Below are positions 1 through 9,412 of a stretch of 64,000 nt of DNA, piece by piece. How positions within the stretch are numbered: the stretch's first letter is position 1; the number at the start of each line of letters is the position of its first letter. Under the pieces are notes generated by a model. That model was not told the origin of the DNA. It made no database searches and saw nothing but the letters and a program-made list of their open reading frames with translations. Where the stretch lies: the NCBI GenBank assembly GCA_023955635.1, contig JAMXHR010000003.1:1-64000 (forward strand). Direction: 5' to 3'. A program made the translations under genes and the position numbers. Source of the DNA: Methanosarcina sp. ERenArc_MAG2 (GTDB lineage: Archaea; Halobacteriota; Methanosarcinia; Methanosarcinales; Methanosarcinaceae).

Positions 1-39
1 GTCATCCCATTATCACTTCTTTTGTTTTTTTATGCCTGG

Positions 40-68
40 CCGGTAAGAAGTTCATCCTTTCTTACCGG
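40..68. repeat. 10-bp stem hairpin
   Basis: CCGGTAAGAA (40-49) pairs perfectly with TTCTTACCGG (59-68) across a 9-base loop. It lies just outside the ISH3 element. It could be a terminator for a gene left of the window; no clear T-tract follows, so the role is open. Confidence 0.5.
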
Positions 69-325
69 ATAAAGGAATCTTATTGCCCATTACATATATA
101 TAAAATTTCCTATCAGATCAGTAGTTCCGATCAGACTTACTTCCGAATGACAAAAACATATTGATTTTACTTTATGCCCAGTAATTTTCAAAATATACTA
201 AATTACTGATAAGAGCTTAAAATTCTTCAGCTATAACTTCGACTTACATTTTATAAAAAGTAAGATCTTATTGAGTAATTTCATAGCATAAGCTCTTAAG
301 TTTGTAATTTTTTATTTAGTGTAAC

Positions 326-1777
326 TTATATTATAGTTAATCGAGTGCGTAGCACTCGATTTCTTTCTTCATTAAACCATCTCAAACATTCCAGTAACAC
401 CTTAACCGGAATTAAATTCAGCGACTTTAGCCTATATCTGACTTTCCGCAGATGTCTTCAAAAAAATAACATTTTTCCTGTTATCGTTTTTGGAGAAATA
501 TTCGAAAATTTGCAGTTATTATCTTTACTGAAGCTTAAGAAAATGGCTGCTATAAGTCCTAAATGAAGGCAAAAGGTCGAAAGTTTTGGAAAAAATTCAA
601 AAACACATTTTGAGTAACCAAGTCGGTTTTCAGAAAAAACGATAGCAGGAAAAATTATGAAAATTGAAAGGACATCTGCGGAAAGTCAGCTATATCTAAC
701 AGCTTTGTTTATGTCTTCATTTATTAATGATTTTAGCTCATAAGCTGTAATTTCGATAACTGACTTTAGCATATTTAGAACATTGTACATGATGCACTGA
801 ATAACAAAGAACAATACTCTTGCTACTAGAGATTTTGTACATGTTCGTATCTTGAAGTCGTTTTTCACTCTATAGCCAGTTTCTATGTTCCATCTTTTTC
901 TGTATTCTTCAGGAATTGTCTTTTCAAATTTCTCAGTTGATTCTGCCTCTTTGTTTGTAGCAAACAGGATGTACCTTTCCTTTTTATCATCGTATATTGC
1001 CACAATACTGAAGGAAGGTCCTCCTTGCTTAAATTGATATTCAAAAATAGTTGGAGTATTTCCCCACTCTTTTTAATGATTTTTAAGTTCTCTATTGATA
1101 ACCTGATTTGATTTAGCTGCTATAACAAAATTGACTTTAAGTTCATCTAATTTTGAAATCACAGCTCTGTTAAAAAATTCTTTGTCAAGGTATGTTGTCC
1201 CTGTTTTTACACCTATTATCTTAAGTCTTTCGAAGAAAGATTCGATGAAAAGGGAATAATTCTTGTTCAAACCATTAATGTCGATTACGTCAAGTGTCAA
1301 ATGAGAAGTTCCAATTATATCCAGGGTACAGAATGATTTACCCCATGAACTGCCATTCTTTGGTTTTATTCCCCTAATTCCGGGAGTATTTTTGTCTCCA
1401 TAAAATGGAATGTCATGAAAATCAATAGCTATGTCATGAACAGTGTTTTCAAGTTTCATCATCTTGAAAATCTCAAAATTCATTTTTCTGAAAGCAGAAA
1501 GAGCATCTTCAATATTATTGTCTTTGATGTAATTGAAAATAGTATCTGCTGAGGGGATTCTTGAGTTAGGATTTTTGCTTTTGAGGTCATTACTTGCAGA
1601 TTCAAGAGAGTTTGTAGAAGATGTTGAGGCATGTAACAACACGTTTAGAGTGTCCTGACATTCATAATTTGCAGATTCTGGCAAAGTTATTATATCATAT
1701 TTGCGAAACAATTCAGAGGATACAGCCAGCAAGCTGGCTGTATCTATGGCTATGGAGTCGTTTTTGGTTAGCATCAC
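326..1777 (-). pseudogene. ISH3-family transposase, nonsense-mutated and MITE-interrupted
   Basis: DDE transposase of the ISH3 type. The first catalytic Asp lies in a DFHDIPFYG motif, later regions show YLDKEFF, and the Glu region is RWNIETGYRVKND. Both halves are in the same frame, separated by a single in-frame TAA at about 1073, so this is one nonsense change and not a frameshift. The C-terminus is split by the MITE at 438-689; removing the MITE and one TSD restores reading to a stop at 326. It is probably immobile on its own. Confidence 0.8.
438..689. mobile_element. 252-bp MITE, copy 1 (CTGACTTTCCGCAG family)
   Basis: Perfect 19-bp terminal inverted repeats CTGACTTTCCGCAGATGTC. It is flanked by the 6-bp direct repeat CTATAT (432-437, 690-695). 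Nearly identical 252-bp copies lie at 18831-19082 and 23540-23791. It has no coding capacity of its own. It interrupts the 3' end of the ISH3 transposase, so it is younger than that element. Confidence 0.9.
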
Positions 1778-2108
1778 AAACGAATTCCATGGTTCATTAG
1801 ATATTTTTTTCGGTAAATCCTAAATATTCGATGACTGTCAAATTTGGCATTCGGAACTTGGGTTATTCGGAACTACTGCAGATTAGAGAATTTATAATTT
1901 ACGTTGAAAAATGTGGGAATTGAAACTCGGCTATAATGTTTGGCTGGGCTTAACAGGGGCAGACCAAAAAAAATCGATATGTAAATAAAAATGTTAAAAA
2001 ATAAAAACGAAATAGAATTTAATCGACTCCGGCATCATCTGAAAAGATAAGAAAAAAGATGAATGTCACAATATTGAATCAAATTGCATGCGGCCACCCC
2101 ACCCTAAA

Positions 2109-2225
2109 CAGGCTGTCCGACAATTCAATTTAAGGGCAAAAACATGTGAAAAATAAGGCATATAAAGCCTTTAAACTGAAAAAAAGGAATTTGTATATTA
2201 CTATCAGTAATTGTCGGACAGCCTG
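2109..2225. mobile_element. 117-bp MITE, AGGCTGTCCGACAATT family, copy 1
   Basis: Inverted ends AGGCTGTCCGACAATT and AATTGTCGGACAGCCT bound an AT-rich core. A second copy is at 18067-18183 and a single end is at about 24852-24870. The flanking sequence on both sides is also shared with the 18-kb copy, so the MITE moved here as part of a larger duplication. Confidence 0.75.
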
Positions 2226-2286
2226 TAAAGGTCAGGGTATTCGTGACCCTCTGCGCTCCCATAGTAATAAGTCTCAATAATTTTTC

Positions 2287-2521
2287 CTATTCAGTCTTCG
2301 TGCGCCATTTGATCGATCGCCGTCGTAATTGCCAGAATAAGCGCATTATCCTGTCCTGGCTCGATTTCCACTCCATAGGTATCCCGGATGCGGAACCACT
2401 TTTTCGAGACTTCTGCAATTTACTCTCCTTCAACATCAATACGGTATTCATGATCCAGAATATCGCCCCGAATATCCATGTCATTTCCATCCGGAACTTC
2501 AACTTTCCACCTGTCCCGCAA
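2287..2521 (-). pseudogene. truncated copy of LURP-one family gene
   Basis: Nearly identical to the 3' part of the LURP-one gene at 18249-18785. It carries only the C-terminal third and has an internal stop: the Gln codon CAA of the intact copy is TAA here, near 2421. Homology stops near 2521. The segment came with the adjacent MITE and shared upstream sequence (2080-2521 matches 18043-18477). It is a dead partial duplicate, not a separate gene. Confidence 0.75.
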
Positions 2522-2529
2522 TAGTTTAC

Positions 2530-2902
2530 CGCAAAACATATTATATCATGGAGGAATGGCAATAGTATGAAAATTTTTTAACTTAACGGAGATCCATTAA
2601 TTGTACAATGGCTTGACTGACAGTGGTCTAACTAATTTTTGTTACAATTTGTTTACTTATTTCAACAAACGGTGTTTCTGCACTGGTAAATGGAGGGGAT
2701 TCTCTCCTTTAATGAGGGCAAGATTCCAGTATGGATAATGGATAAATGGAAACTTTCAATAGAAATATGCAACTTTATAGCGATAGCTATCGAATAATTA
2801 TGGTAAAAATCAAAGGTTGTATAAAAAATTGAATGAGTTGAGAAAAGAGTGGATTAACTTTTCCAAAATGAGGATAGAGGTGTAATGAATTTGGATGGAA
2901 TT
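2530..2902. other. intergenic, no gene seen
   Basis: AT-rich sequence between the LURP-one fragment and the HEAT-repeat fragment. I see no ORF with a ribosome binding site and no clear inverted repeat. Confidence 0.4.
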
Positions 2903-3214
2903 CTATTGTTTTTTTAAAATTAGGGAAGAACCAGAAAAAATTAAAAAGACTCTCTTTTTATCATTCGTCAGTCTATGTAAGTCATTCCATGCTTGCTGTT
3001 TATCTAGTATATGAGCAAATGCAGAACCAAGGGCAGAAGCTGCCGCAGACTTCACATCCCATTTTTCATCATTTGTAAGTCTCTGTATATCGTTCCATGC
3101 TTGTTGTTTATCTGGCAGTAATGAGAATTTGTATCTAAATTGTCCCAAAACCTCAATACGTTTTTTTGGATCGTCGCTAATGCATTGATTATGGAGCTCC
3201 TCTTGATCTATCAA
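2903..3214 (-). pseudogene. HEAT-repeat protein fragment
   Basis: Encodes about 103 residues with two repeats of a DKQQAWNDxxRLTND unit. The units are about 36 residues apart, separated by a DVKSAAASALGSAF helix typical of HEAT/PBS-lyase-like repeats. Related Methanosarcina proteins carry many such units in tandem (knowledge of the family). Here the second unit runs into an unrelated hydrophobic tail and stops, so this is probably a truncated 5' remnant. Upstream (3215-3516) no further coding is evident. Confidence 0.55.
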
Positions 3215-3746
3215 CTGCCCAACATCAGAAGTCTTTATACATGTTAAGCTTAAAACCGTTTCTTTTTGTCTATTTTCCGGGTTTTCAAATTTGATTTGAG
3301 CATATCTAACGGTGAAATTTTTGTTATTTTTGGCTTTTGGAGGTGTTTCAAGATTTCCATGAGGTTAACAAGAACTCAAACAAAATGGTAAAAATAGCAG
3401 TGGAATGAGTTAATCATACATAGTTAGGTTCATTTGTTGACTATTAAAGGCAGTGTAGCGAAAGTTCTGTATATTCTAATTGACTCTGTATTCTTTTAAC
3501 ATTAAACTTAGTATTACAGGCTGTCTCAAAACTCAAACCATTTCTACAATTGGGTAGTGAGTAATGTTGGCTTTAAATGTACGACTGTCTAAGTATTCGT
3601 AACAAAATAGATTGAGTATTTTTTTATATAAGTTAATCCTATTTGGTCTATATGCTTGAGGAAATTATTTCCAAAAAATATAACTTGCTAAAACCTTTTC
3701 TTGATGAAAAAAGCAAACGTTTATTTGCAGCTGCAGAAGCGCTTAG

Positions 3747-5066
3747 GAATGCTGCAAATATAACTTCAATTTTTCACTTGTGGAATTGCTCTGTAATTCC
3801 ATTTTCCTAAATAATCATCAAATACAATTTTCATTTTTTCCTTGAAGTTTTCAGTTACTTTTTTCCCGTGGCATAAACTTTATCCTTTATAGTCGAAAAC
3901 ACTTTGAGTCCTGTAGATGTGTAAGTCTTCTCAACAAGGCTTTTGACCATCTCAATATTGCTGAAAACAGTACCTTTGCATGCATTCGTAACATGACAGA
4001 ATAACCTGTGTTCTATTGGATTGTATTTCGACGTATATGGTGGATAATGAGCCATTCTGATTTCAATTCCAATTTCATTTACCATCTTTTGCATATCTTC
4101 CTTGAAAATATAATGCCTGCTTGAGTTGCTTCCACCACCATCAGCTAAGGTTAAAATGCTATTTGCTTTTGGATATTTGTTTTTACCGTATTTTTCCCAC
4201 CAGTCTTTAATGCAGTCACAACAAAACTCGCTTGTGTCCTTACTGGTTCCTAAAGTGATGTATCCTTCGTTACTTTTTAGATCGTATATGCCATGTGGAA
4301 TTACAACCCCATCTGAAAATGTATTGAAGTCGTGGTCATATACCTTTACTGTGTGGGTACAATAAACTTTACCATCACGGTAGAAATTACCTATGACTTC
4401 TTTTTTTACATCTATACTGATAATAGGATTAGCGCTTTTTGAGTACTCTTCCTTTAACTCGTGAATTCTCTCAAATTGCTCATTTCTATCTTTAGAGTCT
4501 TTCATTGTGACAGCTTTTTGCATTTTCCTTTTTACAAAACCATGTTTCTTTAAGAGCTGCTTTACTACATAGGGAGTTATATTCATACCCTTTGATTTAA
4601 AAACCTTTGAAATTTCTTTAAGGTTCAGGTTTGTCCATTTTAGTTCTTCATCCATAGGGCTTCCAGCCGTATGGTTTTTTAGAATATCAAAAAATATTTC
4701 ATCGATATTTTCCACCGTGTCGATGATTTTCTTTTTACCCCCACCAGGCTTTCGAATTCTGTCCTCTGGGGTTTCTGTACCATTGGTGATTTCATTAATT
4801 CCAGCCATGACAGTCTGAAAGTGGCAGCCCAGGACACTACTAATATAGATTTGTCCTCCGTGACCTAATTTAATTGCTTCGATAGCTGCGTATCTTCTCC
4901 GATCTTTCTCGTTCAAACTATCATAAAATGCTTTCATTCGAGTTTCAATTTCTTCAGGATATTTTATGCGTAGCGTCAAATTAGATTCCTTTTAATCATT
5001 TGTAATGGCTTCTAACAAACATTATAGATGGTAAGAGAAATAATTGAAATTATATATGTTTTGTTC
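3747..5066 (-). mobile_element. ISAzo13-type element B, copy 1
   Basis: 1,320-bp element with related ends GAATGCTGC and GTTTTGTTC and the 5-bp direct repeat CTTAG (3742-3746, 5067-5071). Excision with one CTTAG restores the element-A reading frame exactly (Glu-Ala-Leu-Ser-Ile-Gly), which proves the insertion. Other copies are at 20467-23335 and 54133-55453. Confidence 0.9.
3766..4979 (-). pseudogene. ISAzo13-type transposase B, copy 1 (late frameshift)
   Basis: Identical over most of its length to the intact 404-aa transposase at 54220-55434, but a one-base loss near 3857 shifts frame and ends the protein after KVYATGKK. The lost tail (from NFKEKMKIVF onward) is still present downstream to 3766. 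The presumed catalytic regions SIDVKKE, TLADGGGSNSSR and YNPIEHRLF are upstream of the shift and intact. Confidence 0.8.
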
Positions 5067-6412
5067 CTTAGTATTGGCAAAGGCAACATCAGCATAGTTT
5101 CTCGTGCAACTGGTATTTCTGAAAATACAATTAAAAAAGGTTGCACTGAACTGGAAAGTGGCAAATCTCTTTCTGATGATAAAATACGTGCTCCTGGAGG
5201 AGGTCGTAAAAAGATTGTTGAGAAAGACCCTACTCTTTTATCCGATCTTGAGGCACTTATTGAACCAACAAGTCGTGGGGATCCGGAATCTCCTTTACTC
5301 TGGACTTGTAAAAGTCTTCGAAATATAGCAGGGGAACTTCAGAATATCGGACATAAAGTAAGCCATACAAGAGTTGCGGATATGCTTCACATGCTTGGTT
5401 ACAGTTTACAAGCGAATAAGAAAACCATAGAAGGAACTGAGCATCCTGATCGTGACAAACAATTTGAGCATATAAGTGAAAAATGTAAAATATTTCAAGG
5501 TGAACATCAGCCTGTAATCTCAGTAGATACTAAAAAGAAAGAGTTAATCGGAAATTTCAAGAATGTTGGCCGTGAATTGCGTCCAAAAAAGATCCAATAC
5601 TTGTCAATGTATATGATTTTAAGGATAAAGAACTGGGAAAGGTAAATCCATATGGGGTATACGACATTGCTAATAATGAGGGATGGGTAAACGTCGGCAT
5701 AGATCATGATACAGCGTCTTTTGCAGTTGAAAGTATACGTAGATGGTGGAATCTAATGGGGTGTAAATCATATCCTGATGCAAAAAAACTTTTAATTACT
5801 GCAGATTGTGGGGGAAGCAATGGATCAAGAGTAAAATTGTGGAAAACAGAATTACAAAAATTAACGGATGAAATCGGATTGGAGATTTCGGTTTGCCACT
5901 TTCCTCCAGGTACAAGTAAATGGAATAAAATAGAGCATAGACTATTTTCTCAGATTACTCTTAATTGGAGAGGAAAACCACTAACAAGCTATGAAGTAGT
6001 TGTAAACCTTATTGCAGCAACAACTACATCAAAAGGGCTTGAAGTAAAATGCATGTTAGACACGAATAAGTATCCAACAGGAATTAAAATCGAAAAAAAC
6101 AGGTTGAAAAATTGGGCATTATACTTGATGAGTTTCACGGAGAATGGAATTACACATTCAAACCAAAGAATGGAGTGAGTTAATTAAATTATTTTGTGAC
6201 GAGCCCTAAGCAGGAGGTATTTTTACATTAATTAACCTCAGAGTGGAAAATTTCATCACAACTGTAGAATAAACTTTAGTTTTGAGACAGCCTGATTAGA
6301 TATAAATAAGAAATTTTTTGGAAAATCCAGTAATTTTTCCCAATAAAATACTGCATTCTTCCATTTATCTTGATAAATCGTTTTCAATAACAGTTTTATT
6401 CAAGCAATAATC

Positions 6413-6613
6413 AGACTCTGTTCCAAAATCTAGTGATTTTTGCATTTCTTGATTGAAAATCTTAATTCGTAAAAATAATTTAGTTTCTAATCAGGATTAA
6501 TATTCGATATATAAAGCCTTCAAACCATAAGTATAATCACAGAAATTGTAACCAATTACAAAATCCAGTGATTTTTAATTTTATATTCATCACTGGATTT
6601 TGGTACTGAGTCA
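6413..6613. mobile_element. MITE with CCAAAATC(C/T)AGTGAT ends
   Basis: Imperfect inverted repeats of about 25 bp bound this 200-bp segment, reading AGACTCTGTTCCAAAATC at the left and the complement of TGACTCAGTACCAAAATC at the right. Extra internal copies of AAATCCAGTGATTTT occur nearby. The rest of 6295-6960 is AT-rich, with no gene seen. Confidence 0.6.
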
Positions 6614-6960
6614 ATAATCAAGTGGTTTTAAGAAAACAACTGTATTATGAACTATCTTGCTTGGGAGATAAATGTATCTAGCAAAGTTTCGATAGTTGCA
6701 GTGATTTTAATGGTCACAATAGCAGTTATAACTGCAGAAGTAACCCGAGCTAAATTTCTCCGTGTAAGTATTTTTTCCCAACAGGTTGTTATAGTCAGTT
6801 TTGCAGGTATCTAAAACTGCAGAAAAGAATCCTGATAAGTAAAGAAGTAACAACATTTTCAGATAAATACTGATGTTTTTTGAGATACCGTCAAAAGGCC
6901 CAATATTTTAAGTGGTTAAAATGCTGTATAGTGTAAATTAAAAATTAGGAGAATTGAACT

Positions 6961-7998
6961 ATGAAAAAACAAAGAATATATTATATATTTTTAATATTTA
7001 TAATTTTTTGTTTATTCTCAGCAGGTTTTGTGACTGCATCATCAAACATTAAATCTTCATATCAAGCAAAAGCTACTGTTAGTGTAGGAAATAGTCCTTA
7101 TGGAGTTGCAGTTAATCCAAATGGGACAAAAGTATACGTGGCTAACTACAATAGCAACAATATCTCTGTAATTGACACTGGAAAAAACACTGTTATAGAG
7201 ACAGTGAATGTAGGAAATAATCCTTTGGGAGTTGTAGTCTCCCCTAATGGGTCAAAAGTGTATGTTACGAACTTTGGTAACAGCAATGTTTCTGTAATTG
7301 ACACAGCAAACAATAAGGTTATAACCACGGTGAATGTAGGCAGTGGTCCTTGGGGAATTGCTGTTTCCCCTGATGAAACAAAGGCATATGTGACTAACTG
7401 GAACAGCAACACCGTCTCTGTAATTAGTATATCTACAAACCAGGTTATAGCCACAGTAAATGTTGGAAACAATCCTTATGGAATCGCGGTCACTCCAGAT
7501 GGAACAAAAGTATATGTGGCTAACTGTAACAGTAATAATGTCTCTGTAATAGATACAAAAACAAGCACAGTTACAGCCGTAGTGAATGTAGAAAGCGGTT
7601 CTTGGGGAGTTGCTGTTTCCCCAAATGGAAGAAATATATATGTGACGAACACCTATAATAACACGGTTTCTGTAATTGATACAACCAAAAACATAGTTAC
7701 ATCCATGGTAAATGTAGGAAAGGATCCTTTGGGAGTTGTAGTTAGTCCAAATGGGAGAAATATATATGTGACGAGCATATATAATAACAGTGTCTCTGTG
7801 ATTAACACAGCCACTAATACTCTTGAAGCCACTGTGCCTGTAGGATACAATCCTTTTGGAATTGCAGTTTCCCCCAATGGATCAAAGGTATATGTGAGTA
7901 ACTTGGGCAGTAGCTCTGTTTCTATAATTAAAGTACGAGCCTACCCCAAAAGCTATTTAATTCTTAATCATCAAGAATTTTCAGGATTGTTTTCATAA
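6961..7998 (+). CDS. YVTN-family beta-propeller surface protein
   Basis: 345 residues. It has an N-terminal signal peptide (KKQRIYYIFLIFIIFCLF core, ending around TASS) and then about six to seven repeats of some 42 residues. The repeats have the pattern VGxxPxGVAVxPxGxxVYVxNxxxNxVSVIDT, the hallmark of YVTN/surface-layer-type propellers. A strong SD (AGGAG) precedes the ATG. The last 20 residues (from about 7937) diverge from the repeat and are encoded by a MITE-like insertion at 7937-8065, so the original C-terminus, probably an anchor, has been lost. Likely exported; ligand unknown. Confidence 0.8.
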   Translation: MKKQRIYYIFLIFIIFCLFSAGFVTASSNIKSSYQAKATVSVGNSPYGVAVNPNGTKVYVANYNSNNISVIDTGKNTVIETVNVGNNPLGVVVSPNGSKVYVTNFGNSNVSVIDTANNKVITTVNVGSGPWGIAVSPDETKAYVTNWNSNTVSVISISTNQVIATVNVGNNPYGIAVTPDGTKVYVANCNSNNVSVIDTKTSTVTAVVNVESGSWGVAVSPNGRNIYVTNTYNNTVSVIDTTKNIVTSMVNVGKDPLGVVVSPNGRNIYVTSIYNNSVSVINTATNTLEATVPVGYNPFGIAVSPNGSKVYVSNLGSSSVSIIKVRAYPKSYLILNHQEFSGLFS

Positions 7999-8065
7999 TT
8001 AGAAACTGGATTGATTAGTCGGAATACAGATTTAGAGAAGCAATTTTGAGTTTTGGGATGGGCTC
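7937..8065. mobile_element. 129-bp IS5-type MITE in the YVTN gene
   Basis: Ends GAGCCTACCCCAAAA and its near complement TTTTGGGATGGGCTC, flanked by the 3-bp direct repeat TAC. The ends resemble those of the IS5-like element at 46441-47307 (GAGCCTATCCGAAAAG, 3-bp TSD). It supplies the present stop codon of the YVTN gene. Confidence 0.6.
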
Positions 8066-8138
8066 TACATTAATTGAAAATTTGTCCAGTAATTATGTGT
8101 TTCCTGTAATTGAGCTACTGTAGATTATATGTTAAAAG

Positions 8139-9141
8139 GGCAATGGTACTTAACCATAGTTATATATGAGACATTATATTTCTGCATGGACTGTCCAAGA
8201 TGTAAGAGTACCACTCATAAAAAGAACGATCTAGTTGATGGCCGTCAACGCTACAAATGCCATGATTGTGGATATAACTATTCAGTAGAAATAAAATAAA
8301 CTACTAGTTCTGCTTCTGTTAAAAGACAGGCTTTTCAATTTCAGAGAGTTGACATTTAATTTCGCGCCACAAAAATCACAATGAGTAGGAGATATTAAAG
8401 AGAACAGAGAATGAAAGCGATTTTCAACCAGCAATTTCGGCAAAGGAATTAAGATATTTCCTTCAAATATCGTTTTTACTTTTGAATTAGCGATTAATTT
8501 ATTTCCTCTTCTCATTAAAAAGAATTAATCTCAATGAAATTATATTTTATTGTTTCGCATAATTTGAAAAAAAAACTGAAGACCAGAAAATAATAAAAAG
8601 TCTCCAATTTTGTCTTGAAGGATTAGGATTTCGCTCAATAGGGCGGTTTTAGGGGTAAGTCATGTTTCTGTCCAAAAATGGATAAGGAAGTTTGGTCAGG
8701 AGTTAGAGGAACTAAAAAGCGAAAATGAGATGTCTATTGTTGAACTGGATGAGATACATACTTACATCGGTAACAAAAAAATATTGTTGGATCTGGATTG
8801 TTGTTGATAGAGTTGGGAAAAGGTTCATCAACTGCTCTTTTGGTAGTAGAGGAACAGAAACTGGGAAACAACTCTGGGAAAAATTAGAGAAAAAAGAGAT
8901 TGAAAAAGTGTGACTGATCACTGGAAGGCATATGCAGAGTTTCTTACAGAAAAGATTCACACTCAATCAAAAGCAGAAACGTATACAGTTGAAGGATATA
9001 ACAGCATATTGAGGCACTTTCTGGCAAGGTTGAGAAGAAAGACAAAGTGCTATACTAAGAGTCTTGAAATGCTAAAGTATTCTGTTCTTCTATTAATGAA
9101 ATTCAGAAATAAAGAGCTAACTATGTTTAGTTATCAATACC
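8139..9141 (+). mobile_element. IS1-family element, decayed copy
   Basis: Homologous to the better preserved IS1-type element at 52438-53176, with matching ends (GGCAATGGTAC at the left, ATACC at the right). About 280 bp of foreign sequence (about 8331-8614) is inserted in the first ORF. That insert contains a minus-strand stretch with a CxxC motif of unknown origin. Confidence 0.7.
8186..9130 (+). pseudogene. IS1-family InsA/InsB transposase, broken
   Basis: The zinc-ribbon/HTH N-terminus (MDCPRCKSTTHKKND) starts at 8186 and stops at TAA after SVEIK. Past the insert, the rest resumes with LEGLGFRS-type HTH and the catalytic part (IYCWIWIVVDRVGKR, TDHWKAYAEF, HFLARLRRKTKCY). Several frame changes occur. 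The A7 tract just before the YCWIW region is the same length as in the second copy. Confidence 0.7.
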
Positions 9142-9251
9142 AGCTCGATTTTTTAATTAATCGGTTTGTCTCAAAACTACATTTGATTCTACAATTGAGA
9201 TTAAGAGTTTTACGATAAGATTAATTTATGCCTGAATTTTGAAATAATTTC

Positions 9252-9400
9252 GGTTCCGTTGCAAAAAATCAGAACATTTTACAAAATAGCTGAAGACCTT
9301 CACAATAAGGTAATTTGAGTGATTAATGCTGGGTTAAAATATCTTTTGAAGGAGATTATAGTAGCCTCAAGTACAGAAAAATTATTTTTGCAACGGAACC
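9252..9400. mobile_element. 149-bp MITE, GGTTCCGTTGCAAAAAATC family, copy 1
   Basis: Inverted repeats GGTTCCGTTGCAAAAAAT at 9252 and the complement ending in GCAACGGAACC at 9400. Similar elements of 146-151 bp lie at 28177-28327, 28919-29064, 29993-30141 and 34236-34385; the core of this copy is more diverged. Confidence 0.75.
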
Positions 9401-9412
9401 GATTAAATAGTA

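Larger units (their letters stand above)
119..1878 (-). mobile_element. ISH3-family insertion sequence carrying a MITE
   Basis: The ends are imperfect inverted repeats: CAGTAGTTCCGA at 119 and its complement ending at 1878. They are flanked by the 5-bp direct repeat CAGAT (114-118 and 1879-1883), as expected for the ISH3 family. The element holds one transposase gene on the minus strand and a 252-bp MITE at 438-689. A truncated second copy of its left end lies at 47812-48319. Confidence 0.85.
3652..6184 (+). pseudogene. ISAzo13-type transposase A (interrupted, frameshifted)
   Basis: Starts at ATG 3652 (MLEEIISKKYNLLKP). It is broken after the codons for AAEA by element B and resumes at about 5067 with LSIGKGNISIVSRATG. 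Family motifs follow: DTKKKELIGNF, ITADCGGSNGSR and PPGTSKWNKIEHRLF, which carry the presumed D, D and E catalytic residues. Two frameshifts sit in A-tracts, near 5585-5590 and near 6093-6110. Each can be repaired by one base, and the repaired C-terminus reads LDEFHGEWNYTFKPK. Not functional as written. Confidence 0.8.
3517..6294 (+). mobile_element. ISAzo13-type element A, interrupted by element B
   Basis: Inverted ends CAGGCTGTCTCAAAACT (3517) and its complement ending at 6294 are flanked by the 4-bp direct repeat ATTA. It contains one transposase gene, split by a second ISAzo13-type element at 3747-5066. Fragments of the left end recur near 17583-17646 and, more diverged, near 9165. Confidence 0.8.

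Noticed and set aside
7146..7877. Minus-strand frames opposite the YVTN gene
   Set aside because: Their regular spacing follows the propeller repeat on the plus strand; no SD or family features.
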